Part shown: positions 9,349 through 16,908 of the stretch, one piece after another
Layout: each line of letters starts with the position of its first letter
How positions within the stretch are numbered: position 1 is the stretch's first letter
Source of the DNA: CBDCUI01 sp965223115
GTDB taxonomy: Bacteria; Pseudomonadota; Gammaproteobacteria; UBA4575
Length of the DNA: 64,000 bases
NCBI GenBank assembly: GCA_965223115.1
Contig: OZ244982.1
Location: 372,001-436,000 of the forward strand
Direction of reading: 5' to 3'
Program-made: the position numbers and the translations under genes
The notes under the pieces: generated by a model
The model's database searches: none
What the model was told of the DNA's origin: nothing
The model's input: the letters and a program-made list of their open reading frames with translations, nothing else

Positions 9349-9606
9349 ATGCTGCATAAATTTCTTATAGTTATACTTTTACTGGTGTCCAGTGCTGTGT
9401 TTGCAGATCCTGTAAACATAAACACAGCAAGCGCGGAAGAACTGGCAGCTAATTTAATTGGTGTTGGACCAAAAAAGGCCATGGCTATTATTGAGTTTAG
9501 GGAGACTAACGGCCCTTTTTTTAGTCCAGAAGAGATAGTAAATGTTAAAGGTATTGGCCCAAAAACCTTAGAAAAGAATCAAAAAAACATCGTCGTCCGT
9601 GATTAG
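9349..9606 (+). CDS. ComEA-family secreted helix-hairpin-helix protein
   Basis: An 85-residue protein with a cleavable signal peptide (hydrophobic FLIVILLLVSSAVFA, predicted cut before DPVNI) and a single helix-hairpin-helix pair: VNINTASAEELAANLIGVG then IVNVKGIGPKTLEKNQ. This is the short proteobacterial ComEA type, a periplasmic double-stranded DNA-binding protein used in DNA uptake in competent species. Whether this organism is competent cannot be told here. A TTG codon at 9346 precedes the ATG; the ATG is chosen. Confidence 0.88.
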   Translation: MLHKFLIVILLLVSSAVFADPVNINTASAEELAANLIGVGPKKAMAIIEFRETNGPFFSPEEIVNVKGIGPKTLEKNQKNIVVRD

Positions 9607-9738
9607 CTCATTATCTGTTAAACGTGCACACTAGGCTGATATACAGAGTGTTGCAAATAATTTTGCCATGTATATTACTGTAACAATTTATTAATACACT
9701 AATAGACTCATACGTTAACCACTAAATCTTAATAAAAA

Positions 9739-10608
9739 ATGAAAAAAATTCGTAAAGCTGTATTTCCAGTAGCAGGCATGGGCACACGTTTTTTGCCAGC
9801 AACTAAAGCTAATCCAAAAGAAATGCTTGCCGTTGTGGATAAACCGTTAATTCAATATGCTGCCGAAGAAGCCGTAGCAGCTGGCATAGACACATTAATA
9901 TTTATTACAGGCCGCAATAAGCGATCTATTGAAGATCATTTTGATAAGGCATATGAGTTAGAAAGTGAGCTCAAATCAAGTGGTAAAGATACCATGTTGG
10001 GCATGGTGCAAAATGTGCTACCTGGAGAAGTAAATTGTATTTATATTCGACAATCAGAACCTCTAGGCTTGGGGCATGCAGTATTGTGTGCCAAACCTGT
10101 TGTAGGTGATGAGCCTTTTGCAGTCATTCTTGCAGATGACCTTATTCACGATGATGATTCTGGTTGTCTCGCACAAATGGTAGATGTGTACGAAAAACAA
10201 AACAGTGGTGTAGTTGGGGTACAAATCGTAGATCAACAGGATGTAAGAAGTTACGGAGTGATCGCAGGAGAAAAGGTTAGTGATGATTTATGGAATGTAG
10301 ATACTTTTGTTGAAAAACCAGATCCTGAAGATGCGCCATCTAATGTAGCAGTGGTTGGAAGGTATATTCTAGAACCTTCAATTTTTGATATCTTGGAAAA
10401 AACTGGAAAAGGAGCAGGGGGCGAATATCAGTTGACTGATGCACTGGCGACACAAGCAAAAAATGAAAAATTAATGGCATATCAATTTAAAGGCAAGCGT
10501 TATGATTGTGGTAGTAAGCTAGGTTATCTTGAAGCTACTGTAGAATATGCACTAAGACACCCTAAAGTGGGTGAAAGTTTTAAACAGTATTTGGATTCTT
10601 TAAAATAA
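9739..10608 (+). CDS. galU: UTP-glucose-1-phosphate uridylyltransferase
   Basis: Makes UDP-glucose for LPS and exopolysaccharide. The 289-residue protein has the nucleotidyltransferase signature VFPVAGMGTRFLPATKANPK at residues 8-27, the ILADDLI metal-binding strand and the FVEKPDPEDAPSN block. Complete. It is transcribed toward hldD (convergent), with a 51-bp gap in which I see no clear terminator. Confidence 0.96.
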   Translation: MKKIRKAVFPVAGMGTRFLPATKANPKEMLAVVDKPLIQYAAEEAVAAGIDTLIFITGRNKRSIEDHFDKAYELESELKSSGKDTMLGMVQNVLPGEVNCIYIRQSEPLGLGHAVLCAKPVVGDEPFAVILADDLIHDDDSGCLAQMVDVYEKQNSGVVGVQIVDQQDVRSYGVIAGEKVSDDLWNVDTFVEKPDPEDAPSNVAVVGRYILEPSIFDILEKTGKGAGGEYQLTDALATQAKNEKLMAYQFKGKRYDCGSKLGYLEATVEYALRHPKVGESFKQYLDSLK

Positions 10609-10659
10609 AGATACTTAGATTTGTTTAACTTATTTACTATGCAAATAACGAAAATTGGT

Positions 10660-11637
10660 TTACATGGCTGTGTTTGAATAAATGCAGCCATCAACGCTAT
10701 CTAACCAGCTCATATACTTTTTTACTCCATTGTTTACACCTAAAAATGGTTGAGTGTAACCAGCATTACGTAGTTTCGTTATATCAGCTTCCGTAAAACT
10801 TTGGTAACGCCCGCTTAGTTTTTTGTCGAATGGAATATACTCAACCTCACCTTTACCATAATATTCAATTACTGCATTTGCTACATCATTAAAAGTTTGG
10901 CTTTTGCCAGTCCCTAAATTAAAAATACCAGATATTTCTGGATGTCGTAAAAACCAAAGGTTTATTTTTACCGCATCACCTACATAAATGAAATCACGTC
11001 TTTGGTCACCATTTGCATAGCCATTACTAGATTCAAATAGCTTTGCTTTTCCAGTTTTGAGAATTTGGTTGCGAAACCGAAATGCGACACTCGCCATATA
11101 GCCTTTGTGTTGCTCACGTGGCCCATAGACATTGAAGTAGCGTAAACCAACAATTTGAGATTGTGCATTTTGAATTATATTACGTACGTGATTATCAAAT
11201 AAGCATTTAGATTCTGCATAAAGGTTTAGTGGTTTTTCAAATTCAGGATGCTCTATAAACTTATTGTTATCTCCATATACTGCTGCCGAGGATGCATATA
11301 TAAAAGGGATTTTTCTTCGAACACAATATTGCAATAGTCTTACAGAGTATTCGTAATTATTTTTAAGCATATATTTACGATTGGTTTCAGTCGTATCAGA
11401 ACATGCCCCTAGATGAAATATTGCTTTTATTTCATTATTTGATTTTTCACAATTTGATAAAAATTCATGCAGTTCTTCTATAAGAAAAAATTTTTGAATT
11501 TTGCAGTCTGCTAAGTTTGGAATATTTGTTTCACTTGTGAAATTATCGACAGTGACTATATCATTAATTCCATTATCATTGAGTGACTTAACTATATTGC
11601 TGCCAATAAATCCTGCTCCACCAGTAACTATATACAT
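10660..11637 (-). CDS. hldD: ADP-L-glycero-D-manno-heptose-6-epimerase
   Basis: Epimerises ADP-D,D-heptose to the L,D form used for the LPS inner core. The 325-residue extended SDR has the NAD-binding VTGGAGFIGSNIV at the N-terminus, SSAAVYG, the catalytic YAESK (Tyr and Lys), and RYFNVYGPREQHKGYMASV, which is typical of HldD. A little longer than the E. coli enzyme (310). It lies 25 bp after a heptosyltransferase gene on the same strand, so substrate supply and transfer are linked. Confidence 0.94.
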   Translation of the reverse strand: MYIVTGGAGFIGSNIVKSLNDNGINDIVTVDNFTSETNIPNLADCKIQKFFLIEELHEFLSNCEKSNNEIKAIFHLGACSDTTETNRKYMLKNNYEYSVRLLQYCVRRKIPFIYASSAAVYGDNNKFIEHPEFEKPLNLYAESKCLFDNHVRNIIQNAQSQIVGLRYFNVYGPREQHKGYMASVAFRFRNQILKTGKAKLFESSNGYANGDQRRDFIYVGDAVKINLWFLRHPEISGIFNLGTGKSQTFNDVANAVIEYYGKGEVEYIPFDKKLSGRYQSFTEADITKLRNAGYTQPFLGVNNGVKKYMSWLDSVDGCIYSNTAM

Positions 11638-11662
11638 AATTTCAATCCATAAAATTTATTAG

Positions 11663-12703
11663 TTAGGCTAATTGTTTATCTAGCATAATCATGTCTAATT
11701 TTTTTTTAACTTCGTTGGTATGGATTAAATCCATTGCACCCAGACGTTCAATTTTTGTGCCCCACTTGAGTTCAGAAGCAGGCCTATGTAAAAATTTACG
11801 CGCTACTTCATCGTATTTGTTTATGCACCATGGTTCACTGAAATAAGGTCTTGCACGTGCAGGGTTTGTTGCGGCATATAAACCAATCGCTGGTTTACGC
11901 ATCGCGGTCGCCATATGCCCAGGGCCGGAATCAGGGCTTATGACTAATTTAGAGTTTCCGACTAGAGCTAGTAATTGTTTTAAATTTGTTTTACTAGCTA
12001 AATTTATTGCAGGCGTTTTCATTTTTTGTTGGATTTCAACAGCCATGTTTATCTCTTCTTTTTTATGACCACCTGTAATGATGGTTTGCATGCCATATTT
12101 ACGATTTGCATAATCAGCAACTTCTGCATAACCAGGCGCATTCCAGCTGCGAATTAAATGGCTAGAGCAAGGGCTTAGAAGTAAAGTAGATTTGCCTTGG
12201 CAGATATTTTTTGCAAATTCATTATCCTCATCACTAATAGGAATATCCCACACTAGAGCTCGCTGATGTATTCCCAGTTCTTCGATAAAACTGAAAAAAG
12301 AATCCATTACATGCTGGTTGGCCGGTGATATTTGTTTGTTAACAAAAAAACGATGCAAGTCCTTTGATCTAGCGTTATCGTAGCCTAGTCTAAGTTTTGC
12401 TTTTATTGCTAAACTGGCTATATGTGCGCGCAATGAATATTGCATCAGCATTAACACATCGAAATTTCTATTTTTAAGAGTATTGTAAAGCTCCTTTTGT
12501 GCATTCAGGCCTTTTGTTTTATCAAAAACGATAAACTCAATATCGGCTATATCACCAAGTAAAGAGTATTCTAATTTCCCAATAATCCACGTAATAGTCG
12601 TGTTGGGCCAATATTTTTGAATGGTACGTACGACTGGTAGTGCATGTAGCACATCGCCAACTGCAGAAAGTCGCATAATGCAAATAGAACCTGGTGCTGA
12701 CAT
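11663..12703 (-). CDS. LPS heptosyltransferase, glycosyltransferase family 9
   Basis: Transfers L,D-heptose to the LPS inner core from the cytoplasmic face. The 346-residue GT-B protein shows the GT9 N-terminal signature IMRLSAVGDVLHALPVVRTI and the C-terminal ADP-heptose-binding region LVISPDSGPGHMATAMRKPAIGLYA. It resembles WaaC (heptosyltransferase I) more than WaaF in the N-terminal motif, but I cannot assign the acceptor position. The PYFSEPWC segment and basic C-terminus fit the family. It sits upstream of hldD in a two-gene heptose operon. Confidence 0.88.
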   Translation of the reverse strand: MSAPGSICIMRLSAVGDVLHALPVVRTIQKYWPNTTITWIIGKLEYSLLGDIADIEFIVFDKTKGLNAQKELYNTLKNRNFDVLMLMQYSLRAHIASLAIKAKLRLGYDNARSKDLHRFFVNKQISPANQHVMDSFFSFIEELGIHQRALVWDIPISDEDNEFAKNICQGKSTLLLSPCSSHLIRSWNAPGYAEVADYANRKYGMQTIITGGHKKEEINMAVEIQQKMKTPAINLASKTNLKQLLALVGNSKLVISPDSGPGHMATAMRKPAIGLYAATNPARARPYFSEPWCINKYDEVARKFLHRPASELKWGTKIERLGAMDLIHTNEVKKKLDMIMLDKQLA

Positions 12704-13125
12704 GAAGTACCTAGAATGTATGCGAAATTTTTATAGTCATATTAAGCCAAGACTATTAATAGAGAGTAAGTCATTCGCATTTGTGCATGTAAAATTTATT
12801 AAGCTTAATTAAAAGAATTAACTATATTATGTTTGGTTTTGTTTATAATATTTTTGTCGTAGGAAATACTTTTTAAATATACAAAATTATACTGCGTTTG
12901 CTAAAAGTTTTGTATAAATTGTAATAATAAGAAGGTTTTCTTTGTGAAAAACCATTTGATCGTAATTTCTTAACCGAAAACTAATGGAAGTAATTATCTA
13001 GGAGTAGATCTAGCATAGAATAGTCACATGTCTAATAAGCAACTAGACATATGACTACTATATGAATATGTAGAATGTTAATTAAAAAAGTTAATAAGCA
13101 AGATATTGATATTTGTGTTAATAAT
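12704..13125. other. AT-rich intergenic region with a palindrome
   Basis: 422 bp without a supportable gene. It is upstream of the heptosyltransferase start and downstream of the GT39 stop, so it should hold the heptose-operon promoter, though no convincing -35/-10 pair was picked. Its one clear structure is the palindrome at 13021-13057, described separately. Confidence 0.6.
13021..13057. repeat. Palindrome copy 1 bordering the GT39 cassette
   Basis: Arms TAGTCACATGTCTA and TAGACATATGACTA (14 bp, one mismatch) surround a 9-base loop. The same arm sequence recurs in copy 2 at 16037-16072, on the other side of the three-gene glycosyltransferase cassette. It lacks a U-run on either side, so it is not a classical terminator. 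Confidence 0.75.
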
Positions 13126-14760
13126 TTATGAGCTGTTAATTAAATACCAATTTCGACGCTCATGGGTACCTATATGAATTGCATTGTAGGTGTTAAAACA
13201 GCATTCTAAAGAAGACTCTCTTATTAATAACCAGCGGTTATTTTTTTGTGTCAACCATTGCTTAGCTTCTTTTGCTTGTTTTTTAATAGGTTTGGAAAAT
13301 CCAAAGTCCTTAATGCTACGGTCTGTGTACAGCATAAACGCTTCGCGCCAGGCTACAAAGCCTAGCTCTGCATCATGTCCTATTATAGATACAGTTTTTT
13401 CTACAATATAACGTTCCGACTTGATTTTGTTGAGATTTGGGTAACCCCACCAGCCCATGAGGAACCAATAAGTCATAACAAATACGAAAATGCCTATAGC
13501 AGAATTACGTTGTCGAGTTAACGCTGCAATTGATAAGCCGATTGTCCCTAAGACTGATATTAATATATATAAGTTACTTACTTCATCACTAATATTTTTG
13601 CAATCGTAATTTGTGAAATTGCATGCCAGGGGCAAACAAATTAATAAAATTGAAAGTATGATTATTGCAACTAAAGGGATTAAATTAGCAAATAAAGATT
13701 TACGAAACTGTATTAAACCTGCGCTACAGGCAATGACGAAGCCAGGTAATGCTGGAAGTATATAAACACCTCTTTTCCCAGGCGATAGTGAAAAAAAGAC
13801 TAAAACAAGCAATACCCAAGCAAGTAAGCTTAATGCTCTGCTGTCTTTATCTATATATTGTTTATACCAGCCAACAATTAACCAGGGCAATAAAAGAATT
13901 AATGGCATCCAGAGCTGTAATGCTTGCGTAAATAAATACCAAGGTGGTCTTATATGGGTCCAAGAATTAAAATAACGAACTTTGGTTTGATGGAAGAGGA
14001 TATTATCTAGGTAATTGTTCAACTCTATATTACTTGTAAGATATGCATAAATAATAAGTGATCCAAGCCAAAAGCCTAAAGGGATAATTAAACACCCTGT
14101 CGCAAGTCCCCACTGTTGCCAAGTCACTGGTTTTCCTTGTACATATTTCCATTTGAATAACCGTGACAATACATAAGGTACAATAAATAATAATGGTAGA
14201 AAGCCAACACCCTTAGTGAGTGTACCAAGGCCCATAGAAAAAAAAGACAAATAGATCCAGCCTACAGTATGTTGTAAAAAAAATGTTCTTATTAATCCAT
14301 ACAGCGCTAATGTGGTAAAAAATGTTAGCACCATATCAATTTGAGCTGCTTTGGCCTGTAAACCGAACTGATATGTGCCTAACAAAGCAATTGCAGCAAT
14401 GAAAGCCGTTTCTGTTGACCAAAGTTTTCGTGTTATGTCATATACCATGATTAGAACACTAATAGATGCAAGCAATGAAGGTATCAGAAAAGCGATATTG
14501 ATCGAGCCGAAGATTTTGTAAAAGACAGCAATGGCCCACATGAATAATGGTGGTTTATCTGCATATAGCTCAACGCCACGGTGGGGAACTAGCCAATTTC
14601 CGGTTTCAACCATCTGTTTTGCAATCATGGCAAATCGTGGTTCGTCGGGGGTCCACGGATCACGCAACCCTAACCCTGAACTAATTACAACTACTGCAAA
14701 TATGATAAGCAGTGCGATTTGTATATTAGGGCTAGCAAGTCGGTGAGATATTGATCTCAT
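13126..14760 (-). CDS. Glycosyltransferase family 39 (ArnT-like) integral membrane protein
   Basis: A polytopic enzyme of about 544 residues that should move a sugar from an undecaprenyl-phosphate carrier to a lipid or glycan acceptor on the periplasmic side. The first periplasmic loop has GLRDPWTPDEPRFA with the acidic pair expected for GT39, followed by ADKPPLFMW, typical of ArnT and related transferases. At least ten hydrophobic segments follow, then a soluble C-terminal domain. The ORF extends to a TTG at 14778; ATG 14760 is preferred but neither has a good ribosome binding site. It is the last gene of a GT2-LABN-GT39 operon. The sugar (aminoarabinose or other) cannot be told. Confidence 0.87.
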   Translation of the reverse strand: MRSISHRLASPNIQIALLIIFAVVVISSGLGLRDPWTPDEPRFAMIAKQMVETGNWLVPHRGVELYADKPPLFMWAIAVFYKIFGSINIAFLIPSLLASISVLIMVYDITRKLWSTETAFIAAIALLGTYQFGLQAKAAQIDMVLTFFTTLALYGLIRTFFLQHTVGWIYLSFFSMGLGTLTKGVGFLPLLFIVPYVLSRLFKWKYVQGKPVTWQQWGLATGCLIIPLGFWLGSLIIYAYLTSNIELNNYLDNILFHQTKVRYFNSWTHIRPPWYLFTQALQLWMPLILLLPWLIVGWYKQYIDKDSRALSLLAWVLLVLVFFSLSPGKRGVYILPALPGFVIACSAGLIQFRKSLFANLIPLVAIIILSILLICLPLACNFTNYDCKNISDEVSNLYILISVLGTIGLSIAALTRQRNSAIGIFVFVMTYWFLMGWWGYPNLNKIKSERYIVEKTVSIIGHDAELGFVAWREAFMLYTDRSIKDFGFSKPIKKQAKEAKQWLTQKNNRWLLIRESSLECCFNTYNAIHIGTHERRNWYLINSS

Positions 14761-14800
14761 CCAAGGATGTAAAAACAATTTAGCAAAAACTGTGAAATAC

Positions 14801-15088
14801 TTATGTCGGAGCTCGTTCTTTAGTTACGCCATTTATAGAAATAAAGTATAAATTTCTTGCGTAAATAAATATGCCAGTAAGTTGTCCTAAGATGAATACT
14901 GGGTCCATTTTATGGATGGCATAAGCTAGCAAAACTATTCCACCAAAAATACTGAAATACCAAAAGGAAACAGGTATTACACTTTGTTTTTTGCGTTCGC
15001 TAGTGAGCCATTGAATTAAAAATCGCATTGAAAATAATGTTTGACCGGAAAAACCTATAGCAAGCCAAAGTACTTCATAATTTTCCAT
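14801..15088 (-). CDS. Lipid A biosynthesis N-terminal (LABN) domain membrane protein
   Basis: A 95-residue protein with three hydrophobic helices and the LABN signature: IGFSGQTLFSMRFLIQWLTS, then SERKKQSVIPVSFWYFSIFG and LLAYAIHKMDPVFILGQ. Stand-alone LABN proteins occur next to GT2 and GT39 genes in many proteobacteria and probably help flip or hand over lipid-linked sugars; that role is inferred. It begins directly after the GT2 stop codon (TAAATG), using the GAGGAAAA at the end of that gene as its ribosome binding site. Confidence 0.88.
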   Translation of the reverse strand: MENYEVLWLAIGFSGQTLFSMRFLIQWLTSERKKQSVIPVSFWYFSIFGGIVLLAYAIHKMDPVFILGQLTGIFIYARNLYFISINGVTKERAPT

Positions 15089-15811
15089 TTATATTTTTTC
15101 CTCTAGGGGGCGCATAGTTCTTTTACGAAGCCAGTACACCCCAAATAAATCAATGACTCCGACATATAGCCGGTCTAATGTCCCATATTTTGAAAATCCT
15201 GCATTTCTATGACGATGATCTACAGCTACAAACTCTACATTTCCTCCCTGCATACTAAATAATGCGGGTAAGAAACGATGCATATGATCAAACTGAGGTA
15301 GGGATAAGTAGGTTTGACGATGAAACAATTTGAGACCACATCCAGTATCTATGGCATCATCTTTAAGAATAGCTTTTCTTACTGTATTCGCAATGCGTGA
15401 ACTTAATCTTTTAATAATTGAGTCCCGTCTTTTATTGCGAACCCCGGATATCAATAATGGAACGTCTTCATTTATTCGGTCACCTAAATGATTGAGCATA
15501 GAAATAATATCGGCTGGGTTATTTTGTCCATCTGCATCTAATGTAATTACCCATTTCGTCGTCGCATGCTTTATGCCAATACTGATTGCAGCACTTTGGC
15601 CATAGTTTTTATTCAATCTCAGTATTTCAAGAAGACACGGGTTTGTAGATGCCACGCTTTTTAGCTCATTAACGGTATCATCTGTACTTCCATCATCTAC
15701 AAAAATAATTACATAATCGCAGTAATTATTAAGGCTATTTTTAATTTCTGTAATCAATGGTCTAATGTTAGCTGCCTCATTAAATGTTGGCACAATAATC
15801 GAAATTTTCAT
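15089..15811 (-). CDS. Glycosyltransferase family 2 (polyprenyl-phosphate glycosyltransferase type)
   Basis: A GT-A enzyme of about 240 residues: IIVPTFNEAANI at the N-terminus, FVDDGSTDDT, and LDADGQNNPADI carrying the metal-binding acidic residues. It lacks C-terminal transmembrane helices, so it resembles the dolichol-phosphate-mannose synthase/ArnC-like catalytic domain alone. It probably loads a sugar onto undecaprenyl phosphate for the GT39 enzyme downstream. Two ATGs are possible (15817 and 15811); 15811 is better spaced from AGGA. Confidence 0.9.
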   Translation of the reverse strand: MKISIIVPTFNEAANIRPLITEIKNSLNNYCDYVIIFVDDGSTDDTVNELKSVASTNPCLLEILRLNKNYGQSAAISIGIKHATTKWVITLDADGQNNPADIISMLNHLGDRINEDVPLLISGVRNKRRDSIIKRLSSRIANTVRKAILKDDAIDTGCGLKLFHRQTYLSLPQFDHMHRFLPALFSMQGGNVEFVAVDHRHRNAGFSKYGTLDRLYVGVIDLFGVYWLRKRTMRPLEEKI

Positions 15812-15817
15812 GCACAT

Positions 15818-16323
15818 TGTTCCTGTATCTCTGCGATATCATTAAAACCCCATATATAAATAATTTGATTCAAGTTAGATTAGAAGTTTAATGAACATGT
15901 TTTCTGTTAAGACAAACGAATTGCTAATATAAATAGATGAGGTTCGTAACTGACACAAATGACTCAGTTATAATCTATGAGCTACATATTAAAAAAGCCT
16001 GAGAAAAAGTGTAATTAAGTTATCTGTATACAGGTATAGACATATGACTAGTAACGCTCAGTCATATGTCTAATAACAGAATTTTATTCAATTATTCACA
16101 AACTTATACTTTGTATAGCATAATTTTAGTTAAGTTAATATTATGATCATATGAATTTTAAATTTAAAAAAATACGTTCAACGCAGTTGGAGTAATTATT
16201 GTAGCTCTAGAGTGGTCTATGTTCAGGCTTGAAAATTTATCCTTGGTACTTTCAGTTTAGGTAATTAGGATATGGGCTAATTTCATATAATAATTTGTAA
16301 GTTAAGCAATAAAATGTTTTTAA
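15818..16323. other. AT-rich intergenic region upstream of the glycosyltransferase operon
   Basis: About 500 bp very rich in A and T. It holds the promoter region of the minus-strand cassette and palindrome copy 2 (16037-16072). I see no RNA gene or supportable ORF in it. Confidence 0.6.
16037..16072. repeat. Palindrome copy 2 bordering the GT39 cassette
   Basis: Perfect 13-bp arms TAGACATATGACT and AGTCATATGTCTA with a 10-base loop. The arms match copy 1 at 13021-13057. The 17-base string AGTCAyATGTCTAATAA (y = C or T) occurs in the same orientation at 13022 and 16060, so the cassette is also bracketed by short direct repeats. Confidence 0.8.
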
Positions 16324-16710
16324 TTGCTGTATCAACATAAAAAACCTGCCGCCCTATATGCCAAGTGTATCCTCTCAATTACCGCTTTTGTAATCTTATT
16401 AATGTGGATAATTCAACCCTACATGCGTAACAAAGCAAGCGTAATGCCACATGAATACTATGACTATGGAATGAGTTGTTTGCAGCACTTTATGCAAGTA
16501 ACAAATAAACATAATTATAAATTGATGAATGCTTATGCAAAAACTGTTTTAAGTGTAAATGAAATAGTATTGATACAAGTAAAAAACGTAAGTGATGGGA
16601 CAAAGATACAAATAAAATGTACCTATGAAAATAAAAAACTTACTGCTCTATATGCAAATAATAATAAAATTGCGCTTACGCTTAATAGATCAATGTTATT
16701 GAGTAAATAA
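16324..16710 (+). CDS. Hypothetical small protein with N-terminal membrane anchor
   Basis: Not recognised. The 128-residue ORF starts at TTG 16324 with no clear ribosome binding site. It has a hydrophobic segment at residues ~15-34 (CILSITAFVILLMWII) followed by a ~90-residue polar domain, so an inner-membrane-anchored or secreted periplasmic protein is likely if it is real. It stands alone between the glycosyltransferase operon and the beta-helix gene, in very AT-rich DNA. Confidence 0.4.
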   Translation: MLYQHKKPAALYAKCILSITAFVILLMWIIQPYMRNKASVMPHEYYDYGMSCLQHFMQVTNKHNYKLMNAYAKTVLSVNEIVLIQVKNVSDGTKIQIKCTYENKKLTALYANNNKIALTLNRSMLLSK

Positions 16711-16908
16711 AAATTTATAATTTATAAAAATACTGATAAAAACTTAATTATTTTAAGCTAATGCCTTTGTGTTGATAATTTATTTAAAGTAGTTAATGAA
16801 CGACATTATTTCCTAGTTTAATGAAATTTTATATTTATAAAAACTTAACTTGACTAGTACTTTATAATTCATGCAATATGCTAAAACGACAATATAGTTG
16901 GGGCTATC

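Noticed and set aside
16850..16868. TTGACT and TATAAT upstream of the beta-helix gene
   Set aside because: They are separated by only 7 bp, too close to act as -35 and -10 together.
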